From Limnomonas spitsbergensis (taxonomy: Eukaryota > Chlorophyta > Chlorophyceae > Chlamydomonadales), in NCBI GenBank assembly GCA_037349105.1, contig JAYJMM010000036.1:3446001-3510000 (forward strand): a DNA stretch of 64,000 nucleotides. The letters run 5' to 3'. The notes beneath the pieces were generated by a model. It searched no databases. It was not told the origin of the DNA and worked only from the letters and a program-made list of their open reading frames with translations. Every line of letters starts with the position of its first letter. Positions within the stretch are counted from its first letter, which is position 1. Below, in pieces: positions 10,632 to 20,654 of this stretch. Both the position numbers and the translations under genes were made by a program.

Positions 10632-11804
10632 ATGACAGAGGAGGGGCTCACGACTCACAGCTGCTCTGCAATGAACTTTGGCCAGACATGCGGCCATATA
10701 TCGTGGGGGGACCAGAAACGTCTTGACATGACATGTGGCGTCTTCATGTTGGGTGGACTGCTGAAGGTCAAGTTGCCTACCCGTATGCACCATGCTTTTA
10801 TTGCGCCTGGGCGTATCGAGGCAGATGGATCAGAGTTCGCCTTGCTGAGGTAAGTTTGCCCCGGGCTATACTGTAAATTCGCTAACCCAAGCTTTTCTAT
10901 AAACAGGGGCAAATGTACATCACGAGTGGATTTATACAGAGCATGCCATGGATCTCTCTACCATGGATCAAGCCTTTGTAATGTATCACTTTCTCTTTCT
11001 CTTATACCGCTTAGGAACAGCCCCATGTGCTGCTTCTCGTATAAGGTCATGTATGACTGGTCAGCGCAATGTATCGGCTGATGGAACTTCTTCCGCAACT
11101 TGCTGCTCAGGTCAGTCAGATATCCTGAACTGCCACTTGCAAACAAAAAGGTGCAACCCAAGGTAAGCTACAAGTGTTTATTTCAGGGAGCCTCTGCTGT
11201 GATTCGGCTACGGCCCGGGGATCCATGTGCATCAAGCCCTGTTTTGCCCGGGCCACCAGCCGTAGGATGGTCAAGGTTTGGCACATTGCACCTGGTCCAT
11301 TTCCTCAGTTTTACCATTCATGCCCCTCGAAGGTATCACATAGTGCCTATGACAGGCTCCACAGAGGTCAGTGCGGCCGTTGTTGCTACAGCGAAGCAGC
11401 GCTTGCTCAGCAACGAGTCGCCGCTCTTTCAGCGTGCCACGCTTGACGTCATCATGCAGCAGTATGATGGTATCACAATTGGCTTTCACCGGGACTGGTG
11501 TTGCATCGCGGCCCCTTGTTTGGCAGATCTTGAGGCGCCGCTTGTTTGGGGGTCAAGCTTCAAGGACAGATGCTTTGTCCAGGACCATAACCACCGTATA
11601 TCACGGCTAGCCCTAGTGCAAGACAGCAGCTACTCTGCTGGTATCTCTGAGGAGAAGCTTCATGACTTGAGGGCTGCTTTCGCTAGGATGCGCAGCGACC
11701 GCTCCAGGCATTCACTAAACTTATCAGGAGTTTGGAGAGCAACTGCGGATACATGTCTCATATTGTTTTCCTTCTGTGCGTGCGGTACTTTGTGCACCAC
11801 ATGA
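10632..11804 (+). CDS. Unrecognised spliced gene inside the long-TIR element (partial, possibly broken)
   Basis: The reading is protein-like but jumps frames at plausible splice sites. A first exon ends GSEFALLR at a GTAAGT donor (about 10851). A small exon from about 10907 (after AAACAG) continues GKCTSRVDLYRACHG. A piece near 11035-11105 reads CCFSYKVMYDW then WNFFRNLLL, with an in-frame TGA between. A piece near 11200-11330 reads CIKPCFARATSRRMVKVWHI. The last, 11365-11740, reads EVSAAVVATAKQRLLSNESP, GFHRDWCCIAAP and EEKLHDLRAAFARMRSD. I recognise no domain. By position it could be the element's transposase or an accessory gene. Exact exons are uncertain and at least one interruption looks real. 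Confidence 0.4.
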
Positions 11805-12089
11805 ACACAGTTCAGAGGGAGAAGGAGTCAGGGTAGCGCTTCTTTGCGAAGTGAAAAAAAACTTCAGCCTGTCTTCGATTGTCTATGCTTGGCTCGTATT
11901 TCCGTCAATATTGAGATTTCCATCATGTAATATACAGTGGTTTTGAACTTGACTCAACAGCCTTACCCAGTGAAAGTGGCTTAGCAACAATATCCCTCAA
12001 TGGCATAACAGTATCACATGGATCCACACTCAAGATTTCAACCTTCAACCCAGCTTGAGTCTTCTAAAGTGACATGCTGGGGGTGCATC

Positions 12090-12720
12090 AGTGCATTTAT
12101 GATTCCAGTCTACAGCCTTGCTGGGTCTCCTAGAGTGGCAAGCCTGGGGAGCACCAGCATAATTAAGATTTCAGTCTAGAGCCCTTCCTGGGTCTCCTAG
12201 AGTGGCATGCCTGGGGGGCATCGACACAAATTAGATTTCAGTTTAACCCCGTGCTTGGGTTTCCTTGAGTGGCATGCCTGTGGCTCATCAGCAGAATTAA
12301 GATTTCAGTCTTCAGCCTTGTTCACGTCTCCTAGAGTGGCATACATGGGGCGCATCACCATAATGAAGATTTCAGTCTAAGACCATGCTTGGGACTTCTT
12401 AAGTGGCATGCCTAGGGCGCTTCAGCATACTTAAGGTTCAGTATTGAGCCCTGCTTGGGTCTCCTAGAGTGGCATGCCTGGGGCGCATCAGCATAATTAA
12501 GATTTCAGTCTAAAGCCTTGCTCACGTCTCCTATGGTGCATACCTGGGCGCATCAGCATAATCGAGATTTCAGTCTAGAGACCTCATGCGGTCTCCTAGA
12601 GTGGTATGTCAGGGTGCATCAGCATACTTAAAATTTCAGTATTCAGCCTTGCTTGGGTCTCCTAGAGAGGCATACCTGAGGCACATCAGCATAATTGTGA
12701 TGCAATAAAATTTTAAGCCG
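12090..12720. repeat. 61-bp degenerate tandem repeat
   Basis: About ten diverged units of roughly 61 bp built on GGGTCTCCTAGAGTGGCATG followed by GCATCAGCATAATTAAGATT. It lies between the internal gene and the right arm of the long-TIR element. 12720-13440 contains no convincing gene. Confidence 0.85.
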
Positions 12721-14939
12721 TTGTACCGTCACATGAATCCTGAACTACACAGTTTTTGAGGGGACAACAGGAAACCAAGATTTCAGTCAGAAGCCCCGCT
12801 CAAAGCCTCTACCCGAGAGGCATGTCTCGTGCTTATCAAGCAAAATGAAGGTGCCTCAAACATCATGAAACAAAGGGCATGGCTAGGCAATATGGTCTGC
12901 ATAGTGAATCCGCTTAAAAAGTTCAAAATAAAAGGTGGGAATGAGACCCGGCTGAGCAGGTTGGTTGCGCATCATGACGCGCGCAATGACACCCACTGAG
13001 AACTTGGTCGACTCCACTCCTAGTGGGTAGTCTGGTAGATGGCCCATGCCAAATTCCTTCCATCTAGGCCCAAAGGCTGCACAAAAGCTATCAAGATTTC
13101 TGGGCTAGTGCCAATAGAAAGAGCTGCCTCCTGGACTGATGCGGACATGTTCTCTTCAGATGAACCTGGGGGAGGAAGGCTGCTGGGGCTGCAGGGGCTA
13201 CATGGGCTGTAGGGGCAGCAGGGGTGGCCATGATAGCAGCTGGATCTCTGGATGGCACACCCGCATACCGCAATAACTCCATATGCCGCTCGCATATCCG
13301 TGACACATTCAATAGGAGGCTCCCAATGGAGCTTGCACCCGTCTCGGCTAATGAATCAATGTACAACATAGCTTGCTGTTTCTGAAAGGTCTGCCTTACA
13401 ACCTTCTGCCTCGCTAACAGCTTCGAGCATGGGAATGAGCATGCCGGCATGCGCTGCACGTGAGGACGGGTTGCTGTGATGCATATTCCCCGCCCAAATG
13501 CAGTGACCCATGCATGTGCATGCAGGCTGGGGTCTGTGCATGCTGGCCATGGTCTATGCAATATGCATACGGGCTGTGCGCATACGGACGGGGGCTGTAC
13601 ATCCTGACAGGTTGTACAAACATACGGCCGTAGGGCAGTAAATGCAGATGGAGAGCTACTCATACGGCAGGGCGCTGTTAACAATTAATGGGGGTGGAGG
13701 ACTGTGTGGGCGGGCGGGGAATGTGCACGTGGACGGGAGTCTGCATATGTTGGCGGGGCGCATAGCTTACGGGTTGGGAATGCGGGTGGGGGGCTGTGCG
13801 TGCAAGCGTGGGGCAGCGCATACGGGCGGAGAGCCACCCATTTAGGCGGGACTTGTGCATACAGATGGGGGACTGTGCATACGGGCAGTGCCTACTGCCT
13901 ACAGGTGGATAACAGTGTATGCGGATGGGGGATGGGGGACCGTGCATGCGGATGGGGGTAACATTGCATACATGTGGGGGTCTGCAGAATGCGGAATGTG
14001 AATGGGGATGGGGGGCCATACCAGCGGATGGGAGTAACAGTACATACAAGTGGGGGCTTGTGCATACGGGCTGTGTCTATGGGTGGGGAACAGTGAAAGC
14101 CGATGGGGGACTGGGGGGCCGTGCGGGAAATGTGCATGGGGGTGTGGAACGTGCACACGGGTAGGGGATGGCTCATGTGGGTGGTTGAAATACCGTTTAT
14201 GCGGGCGAGGCGCAGAGCATTTTGGCAGGCGGCTATGTATGCAAGCGGGGGTAGTGTGCATGCGGGCGGTGTGTTTGCATGTGGGAAGGAGCTGAGAATG
14301 CAGGTGTAGGGTCGCGAGCGCGGCTACGTGCTGTGAATGCAGGCAGGGACCTGTACATGCAAGGAATGCGTAGGCGTGTGGGGCGCTCCGCAAGCAGGCG
14401 GGATGCTGTGCATGTGGGCATGTGTGCATGTAGGAAGAGTGAATGTGGTGCATGCAAGCAGTGCACAAGCGGGCGGGGTAATGTGCATGCATGCGGGGGG
14501 CTGGGCATACATACGGGGGCTGTTAGTACTGGTGGAAGCTGCGCATGCATGAAAGATGTTGCCCGGAAGGGTGGGATGCTGTGTTCGCTGGCTCAATGCT
14601 GTGCATGTGGGCTGAAACGGCACACCAAAATGCAGTGAATGCTCTTGTAGCAGTAAAAGTAGGACCTGCAGCTTTAGACAATCGCGCCTCAGGATGGGCT
14701 GCAGCAGCGAATAGTCCACCCTCGCCTGCAACACTCCTGCTTCCATGGAGGCCCTCTGGGCACTTGGTACGATCGGAATCGAGGTCGATAAATAACAAGT
14801 AATGCATGTATATTATGGCATGCGCTCCTCTTCAAGATGACGGACTTAGGAAAAAATGACGTCACTCACTTGCCAACGTTGGCAAGTAATGCCATGTCAT
14901 TAGACTGAAACGTTGAAGAGTAAAAGTACGTTTTTAAGG

Positions 14940-17556
14940 GAGATCGATATCCGAAGTTTCTCGGCAAATTGTACGCCTGCTAGCCTGCATACCGTGTTCA
15001 CCTTTCCTCCACTTTTTATTTGGGCGTCCCGTCCACCTGTAGTGCCCCACTCAAGCCGTATCGGCGTTCCCTTTTTATTTTCAGGTTGATATGACAATTA
15101 CATATGGGGCAATCCAGCAGGCTTAGGCCATGTCAAGAAACTTAAGTTGACGCAATCTATCTGGTACAGGAATAAGTGTCCAGCGCATTATAAAAACCTG
15201 AGATACGTAATCAAGTCAGAATCAAGGGCATTATTATTGGGCCGGAAACTGTCAGATTTCATGCATGTAACCGTCGAAGTCGTACTATTTCGGCCATGAT
15301 GTCACCGCGAGGCCAGTGATTGTGTCTGCGTCACATCGTTCGCACGACGAACTTCAAATGACCTGTACCGCATTTTGGTTCTGAACTGTCTGCGTCACAT
15401 CGTGTTCACGACGAACATCTAAGTGACCTGTACCGCAATTTGGTTCTCGGCTGAACTTTACTATTTAGGTAACTGAATGGGAAGGGCCTGGCCTTCGATG
15501 AGGAGACTGTAAACTGCCTATTGTGCCAGCTGTTATACGTTCTCACTCAGAGTATCCGCGTTGTCCGTTCAATATCTAACTTCCTGGCACTCGACACCGC
15601 ACTCACGCACGCACCTCATTGGTGAGTCAGTGGTGCTTGTCTGGTGAATTGGTGATGCTTGGTGAGTGGCGACGTCACTCGTCGGATTGTGCCGAGTGCA
15701 CTCGGCTGGGCTCGGAAACTTGTGTGCCAAATACGCATGCATGATTCCAGGGTTCGATCTCAAGACAGCAAGGTGACTTCAGCTGCACCCCCTGGCTGCA
15801 CCTAATAACCTCTACTACTACTTCTCTACAGCTCCGGTTCCGTAATGGAGGTGAGTCTCGCCGATTCTCCATGCATGCATGGCGCTTGATATGTACCAGC
15901 ACGCAGACCAGGGGTACTACACAGGTTGAGGGAAATATGCTATGGGCGGTGCAGATGGAGAAATAAGAGTGATGCGCTCTAATTCCCGTGTGAAGAGTAG
16001 CGGAACGTGAGGGATAATAGGGTGGTAAAATGGGTTGGTAGGTAGGTAGTAGGTGATTAATTGATTGATTGATTGAGTAAAACAAAATATTCTCCGATTG
16101 AAATAAAAATTGTTGCTTTGGATCATGCACGAACTGTGTGATGTATTCACCGTGCCAAAACTCAGTTATTCGCAAAGCTATCGCGATGTTGTTCCGAAGC
16201 GTTAGTGGTAATGGATAATAGTGGGCTGTGTGAATTACGACTTCCCCCCGAATATCCGTTGAAAAATCCTATTTTCCGTAGCTAGCGCTTACCAGTCTCA
16301 CTTATTTTTCACTGTCGATCAATGTCAAGTTTATTGGCAGCCTTTCGTCAGCCTTCCGCAAAGTGTCAACGATGTTGTTCGGTTGCGATATTTTTCGGTA
16401 GCCTATCCGTCGGTAACATGAGAGCGCTTGATTTGGCCGCTTGATTTGCCCCCTATTTCAAACCACTGGAAGACAGAGGCTTGAACGCACCTCGTTTCAA
16501 ACGACAATCAGGCGTGGCCACTGACAAGTCGAATTGACATCTATAGCCTGGAAATACTGTAAGTTACCAATTTTACCGAGGTAGATGTAGTGAATCACGA
16601 CGGCTATTGACACAGGCGCCTATCGCAGGTCGCCTAGCGTGTACCGTAGGCAACCGACTTATAACAACTTTCAGCCGTGACTTTCTTACGCTTCGCAGGC
16701 TTTGAATGCGATCGAAAGTTGTACTACTGTGGTTAGGCTTCAACTTACTGGGACGGCTAGCTCTCATTAACAAAGAAAGGTTGAGGGACGCATGAGGAAG
16801 TTTTATGATACCGTTAGCTCCCCAAGGCTTCTAAGCAGCCTACACAAGGTCGCTAAGGTCACTAAGGTCACTAAGCTGCAGCAGCGGAAGCCTACCAGCA
16901 TGTGTGCAGAAGCAAGAGTTATCCGGCAGCTCATAATTTTGACCGCCCTAAGCGAACGTCAGCAGCTGCGACAAGAGTAAAGGAGACAGCAACAGAAGGA
17001 TTCAGCGGTAGAGCTCTCAGCACTATGGGACTCGTTTTTGAGCTTGCATGTCTCGCATGTGTTGTGACTTGCCCATACCATATGCACATCGCCCAAGCGC
17101 AGCGCCCCGCCCGCATGCGCACCACCCTTCTTGCATGCGCATTTCCCTCGAGCAAGAGCAGCGCCCCGCACGTATACTAGCACATCCTGGTCTTCCTATC
17201 ACCGGCCTGTTTGCACAGTGCCCCACCGGTACTTGAATCCGTAGCACCCGATCACCTCATGCGCATGCACATCGCCCCGACGGATGGGCAACGCCGTCTA
17301 AATGCCTCGCCAGCCTGCGGATTGGTGTAGTGCCCCACCCACCTGCAGTGCCCGCCCGTATTATTTACTGTGCACAGCGCCCGCCCGTATTACCGTGCCC
17401 CTCCGATGAGTGTAGTGCCCCACCCGCATGCACAGCGCTTGCTTGTATGGACAGTGCCATGCAAGTGGGTGCTACGCTCTTTCCAGAGAAACTGGCTTAA
17501 GAGGGTAACACATCATGCCGTGCAAAACAACAACCCTAAACCTTCAACGGTGTGCA
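14940..17556. other. No convincing gene; small repeats
   Basis: 15325-15455 is a ~65-bp sequence duplicated in tandem (each starts GTCTGCGTCACATCG). A TTGA/GGTA microsatellite lies at 16035-16080. CTAAGGTCA units repeat three times at 16853-16878. From about 17040 to 17460 the DNA is rich in CATGCGCAC and GCCCCGCCCG motifs that resemble the arms of the long-TIR element. Open frames here are short and compositionally biased. Confidence 0.45.
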
Positions 17557-19391
17557 CCGCAACCGCCCATTTTTCCAGTGCCCTACCAATGGGTGCATCG
17601 CTTAACCGGTGGGTGCACCGCTTCATCGGCATGCACCACAACCGCCCGTGTTTGCTGTGCCCTGCTGGTGGGTTTTGCGCTTCACCAGTATGCACAGTAA
17701 ACGCCCTTATTTCTTGTGCCCTACTGGTGAGTGTTGCGCTCAACCAGCATGCACCCCAACCGCCCGTATTTCCTGTGCCCAGCTGGTGGGTGTTGCGCTT
17801 CACCAGCATGCACCCCAACCGCCCGTATTTCTTGTGCCCTGCTGGTGGGTGTTGCGCTACACCGGCATGCACCGCAACGGCCTAAATTTCTTATGCCATG
17901 CTGGTGGGTGTTGCACTTAACCAGCATGCACCCCAACCGCTCGTATTTCCTGTGCCCTACTGGTGGGTGTTGCGCTTCAGTAGCATGCACCGCAAAAGCC
18001 CCTATTTCCTGTGCCCTACTGGTGGGTGTTGCGCTTCACTGGCATGCACCGCAACCGCCCGTATTTTCTGTGCCGTGCTGGTGGGTGTTGCGCTTTACCA
18101 TCATGCACCCAACCGCCCGTATTTCCTATGCCCTGCTGGTGGGTGTTGCGCTTTACCAGCATGCACCGCAACCGCCCGTATTTCCTGTGCCCTACTGGTG
18201 GGTGTTGCGCTTCACTAGCATGCACCGCAACCGCCCGTATTTCCTGTGCCCTACTGGTGGGTGTTGCGCTTCACCAGCATGCCCCCAACCGCCCGTATTT
18301 CCTATGCCCTACTGGTGGGTGTTGCGCTTTAGTAGCATGCACCGCAACCGCCCGTATTTCCTGTGCCCTGCTGGTGGGTGTTGCACATCACCGGCATGCA
18401 CCCCAACCGCCTGTATTTCCTGTGCCTTGCTGGTGGGTGTTGCGCTTCACCGGCATGCACCCCAACCGCCTGTATTTCCTGTGCCCTGCTAGTGGGAGTT
18501 GCGCTTCACCAGCATGCCCCCAACCGCCCGTATTTCCTGTGCCCTACTGGTGGGTGTTGCGCGTTAGTAGCATGCACCGCAACCGCCCGTATTTCCTGTG
18601 CCCTGCTGGTGGTTGTTGCACATCACCGGCATGCACCCCAACCGCCTGTATTTCCTGTGCCTTGCTGGTGGGTGTTGCGCTTCACCGGCATGCACCGCAA
18701 CCGCCCGTCTTTCCTGTGCCCTGCTGGTGGGTGTTGCGCTTCACCAGCATGCACCGCAACCGCCCGTATTTTCTGTGCCGTGCTGGTGGGTGTTGCGCTT
18801 CACTGGCATGCACCCCAACCGCCCGTATTTCCTATGCCCTGCTGGTGGGTGTTGCGCTTCACAAGCATGCACCGCAACCGCCCGTATTTCCTGTGCCCTA
18901 CTGGTGGGTGTTGCGCTTCACTAGCATGCACCGCAACCGCCCGTCTTTCCTGTGCCCTGCTGGTGGGAGTTGCGCTTCACCAGCATGCACCCCAACCGCT
19001 CGTATTTCCTATGCCCTGCTGGTGGGTGTTGCGCTTCAATGGCATGCACCGCATCCGCCCGTTTTTCCTGTGCCCTACTGGTGGGTGTTGCGCTTCACTA
19101 GCATGCACCGCAACCGCCCGTATTTCCTGTGCCCTGCTGGTCGGTGTTCCGCTTCACCGGCATGCACCCTAACTGCCCGTATTTCCTATGACTTGCTGGT
19201 GGGTTTTGCGCTTCACTAGCATGCACCTAAACCGCCCGTATTTCCTATGCCTTGCTGGTGGGTTTTGCGCTTCACTAGCATGCACCTAAACCGCCCGTAT
19301 TTCCTATGCCTTGCTGGTGGGTTTTGCGCTTCACTAGCATGCACCGCAACCGCCCGTATTTCCTGTGCCCTGCTGGTGGGAGTTGTGCTTG
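17557..19391. repeat. 59-bp minisatellite, about 31 units
   Basis: Period 59 bp with a few 57-58 bp variants. Each unit contains CCGCCCGTATTTCCTGTGCC and CTGGTGGGTGTTGCGCTTCA, ending in an AGCATGCACC phrase. Length variants shift the reading frame, so long frames run through it in all forward phases (for example 18011-19219). I do not treat those as genes. The array ends within a few bases of a likely coding exon at 19394. Confidence 0.95.
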
Positions 19392-19393
19392 AG

Positions 19394-19522
19394 GTTTCTA
19401 TAGTGAAAGATTTTGTGAAGGGTCCTGAGTTCTTCAAGATTAATGTGTGGAAATGGGTCCGAGGGGAGCCTTGCACACAGGTATATGCCGTTACCCCCCC
19501 GTCTGATTCTGATTCCGAGTGA
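19394..19522 (+). CDS. Probable terminal exon of an unidentified gene
   Basis: Immediately after the minisatellite, a possible acceptor (CTTGAG) opens 42 non-repetitive codons ending in TGA. The peptide contains VKDFVKGPEFF, INVWKWVRGEP and an acidic end PPSDSDSE, quite unlike the array translation. I infer that the array occupies the preceding intron or has expanded up to the exon edge. Upstream exons were not found. The family is unknown. Confidence 0.45.
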   Translation, partial: VSIVKDFVKGPEFFKINVWKWVRGEPCTQVYAVTPPSDSDSE

Positions 19523-19614
19523 TTCATGCTGATTTAGAGTGGACATTTAAATTACTATTATGCTTGAACTGAGTGTAACAGTAGATTGAACTGATTGTAA
19601 CAGTATGTGTACTG

Positions 19615-20170
19615 GATGCGCGGCTCATTGGCTTTTAGTCTAAGCGCCTTCTCTGTTGTGCTATGAATGCTTGTTGGGCTGAAGCACCTACCATGACGAT
19701 CACTACACCACTACAAGTATTTATTCACGGCCCTCATAACACAAAGTAAGATTCAGAACTAGATGCGGGACTCATTGGCTTCCAGTCTAAGCGCCGTCTC
19801 TGTTGTGCTAGTTGTGCTATGCATGCTTGTTGGGCTGAAGCACCTACCATGACGGTCACTACACCACTACAAGTATTTATTCACGGACCTCATAACACAA
19901 AGTAAGATTCAGAACTAGATGCGGGACTCATTGGCTTTCAGTCTAAGCGCCGTCTCTGCTGTGCTATGAATGCTTGTTGGGCTGAAGCACCTACCATGAC
20001 GATCACTACACCACTACAAGTATTTATTCACGGACCTCATAACACAAAGTAAGATTCAGAACTAGATGCGGGACTCATTGGCTTTCAGTCCTTACTGATG
20101 TGTTATATATGGTTGTTGGGCTGAAGCACCTACCATGATTGCAAGTACACCACTACTGGTAGTCATTCAT
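19615..20170. repeat. Tandem repeat of about 140-155 bp, four units
   Basis: The phrase GCTGAAGCACCTACCATGA recurs at about 19678, 19834, 19981 and 20121, followed by TCACTACACCACTACAAGTA and CATAACACAAAGTAAGATTC. The last unit is diverged. Not coding. Confidence 0.9.
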
Positions 20171-20189
20171 GGACTTCATAACACACAGT

Positions 20190-20450
20190 TTAGAACGGTG
20201 CATACCCGCTGGGCCATGCTTAACGCTCGGCCGCGTGGGGCTGGTAGGAATGACTAGGCTCAATTCCAGCTACCCTGCACAGCCTGGGCCATGGTGCAGC
20301 CATGCCATCCTCCTATGTGAGGGGGCAGGAACATGGAACCCGGCATAACACAAATCATTATTGACTAGATGCGGGACAGAATGCAACTCAGGGACAAGTC
20401 ACTGACGTTACACCTTTGGGCCCTGCTAAAAAAGGCTCCGCCGCGTGGGC
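20190..20450. repeat. Two interspersed repeat families side by side
   Basis: 20190-20350 (GGTGCATACCCGCTGGGCC, then CTTAACGCTCGGCCGCGTGG) has relatives at 51121-51285 and 52715-52885. 20395-20450 (ACCTTTGGGCCCTGCT, then GCCGCGTGGGCGCCC) has relatives at 37606-37660 and 45255-45312. The minus strand of both reads GCGGCCGAGCGTTAAGC-like, resembling the A box of Leu/Ser tRNAs, so a tRNA-derived SINE origin is possible. I found no B box, so that stays a guess. Confidence 0.65.
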
Positions 20451-20654
20451 GCCCTCAGAAACAAGTGCCCACACAAATAACGTGTGTGCAACCGAGTCAA
20501 GTTCAGCACCGCTTAGTAAATTAGAAATACGACTAAGTAACAGAAGCTTGCACCTGAAGTCCATCAATTAGGCAATGGCTGACAGCCTTCAGTCACAACA
20601 CATGCTTGCACCTCTCTGCATCATGATATATGAATTTGAAAGCTACTTCATGTG

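Larger units (their letters stand above)
9714..14939. mobile_element. 5.2 kb element with very long terminal inverted repeats
   Basis: The left arm (9714 to about 10500) and right arm (about 14217 to 14939) are near-identical inverted copies. Outer ends read CCTTAAAAA-GTACTTTTACTC, and the arms share the phrase GACCTCGATTCCGATCGTAC (left orientation). The inner part of each arm is a GC-rich TGCATGC/CATGCAC minisatellite; on the right this extends further inward to about 13440. The interior has an unrecognised spliced gene (10632-11804) and a 61-bp tandem array (12090-12720). No clear target duplication was found; the left flank has extra CCTGGACATCAGGGG-type sequence. Long TIRs with an internal gene suggest a DNA transposon, but I could not assign a superfamily. 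Confidence 0.75.

Noticed and set aside
10050..14824. His/Cys/Ala-rich frames on both strands in the long-TIR arms
   Set aside because: They translate CATGCAC-type minisatellite; composition-driven and mirrored in both arms.
17731..19219. Cys/Ala/His-rich proteins of 250-400 residues
   Set aside because: Produced by the 59-bp array in overlapping frames; no non-repetitive domain.
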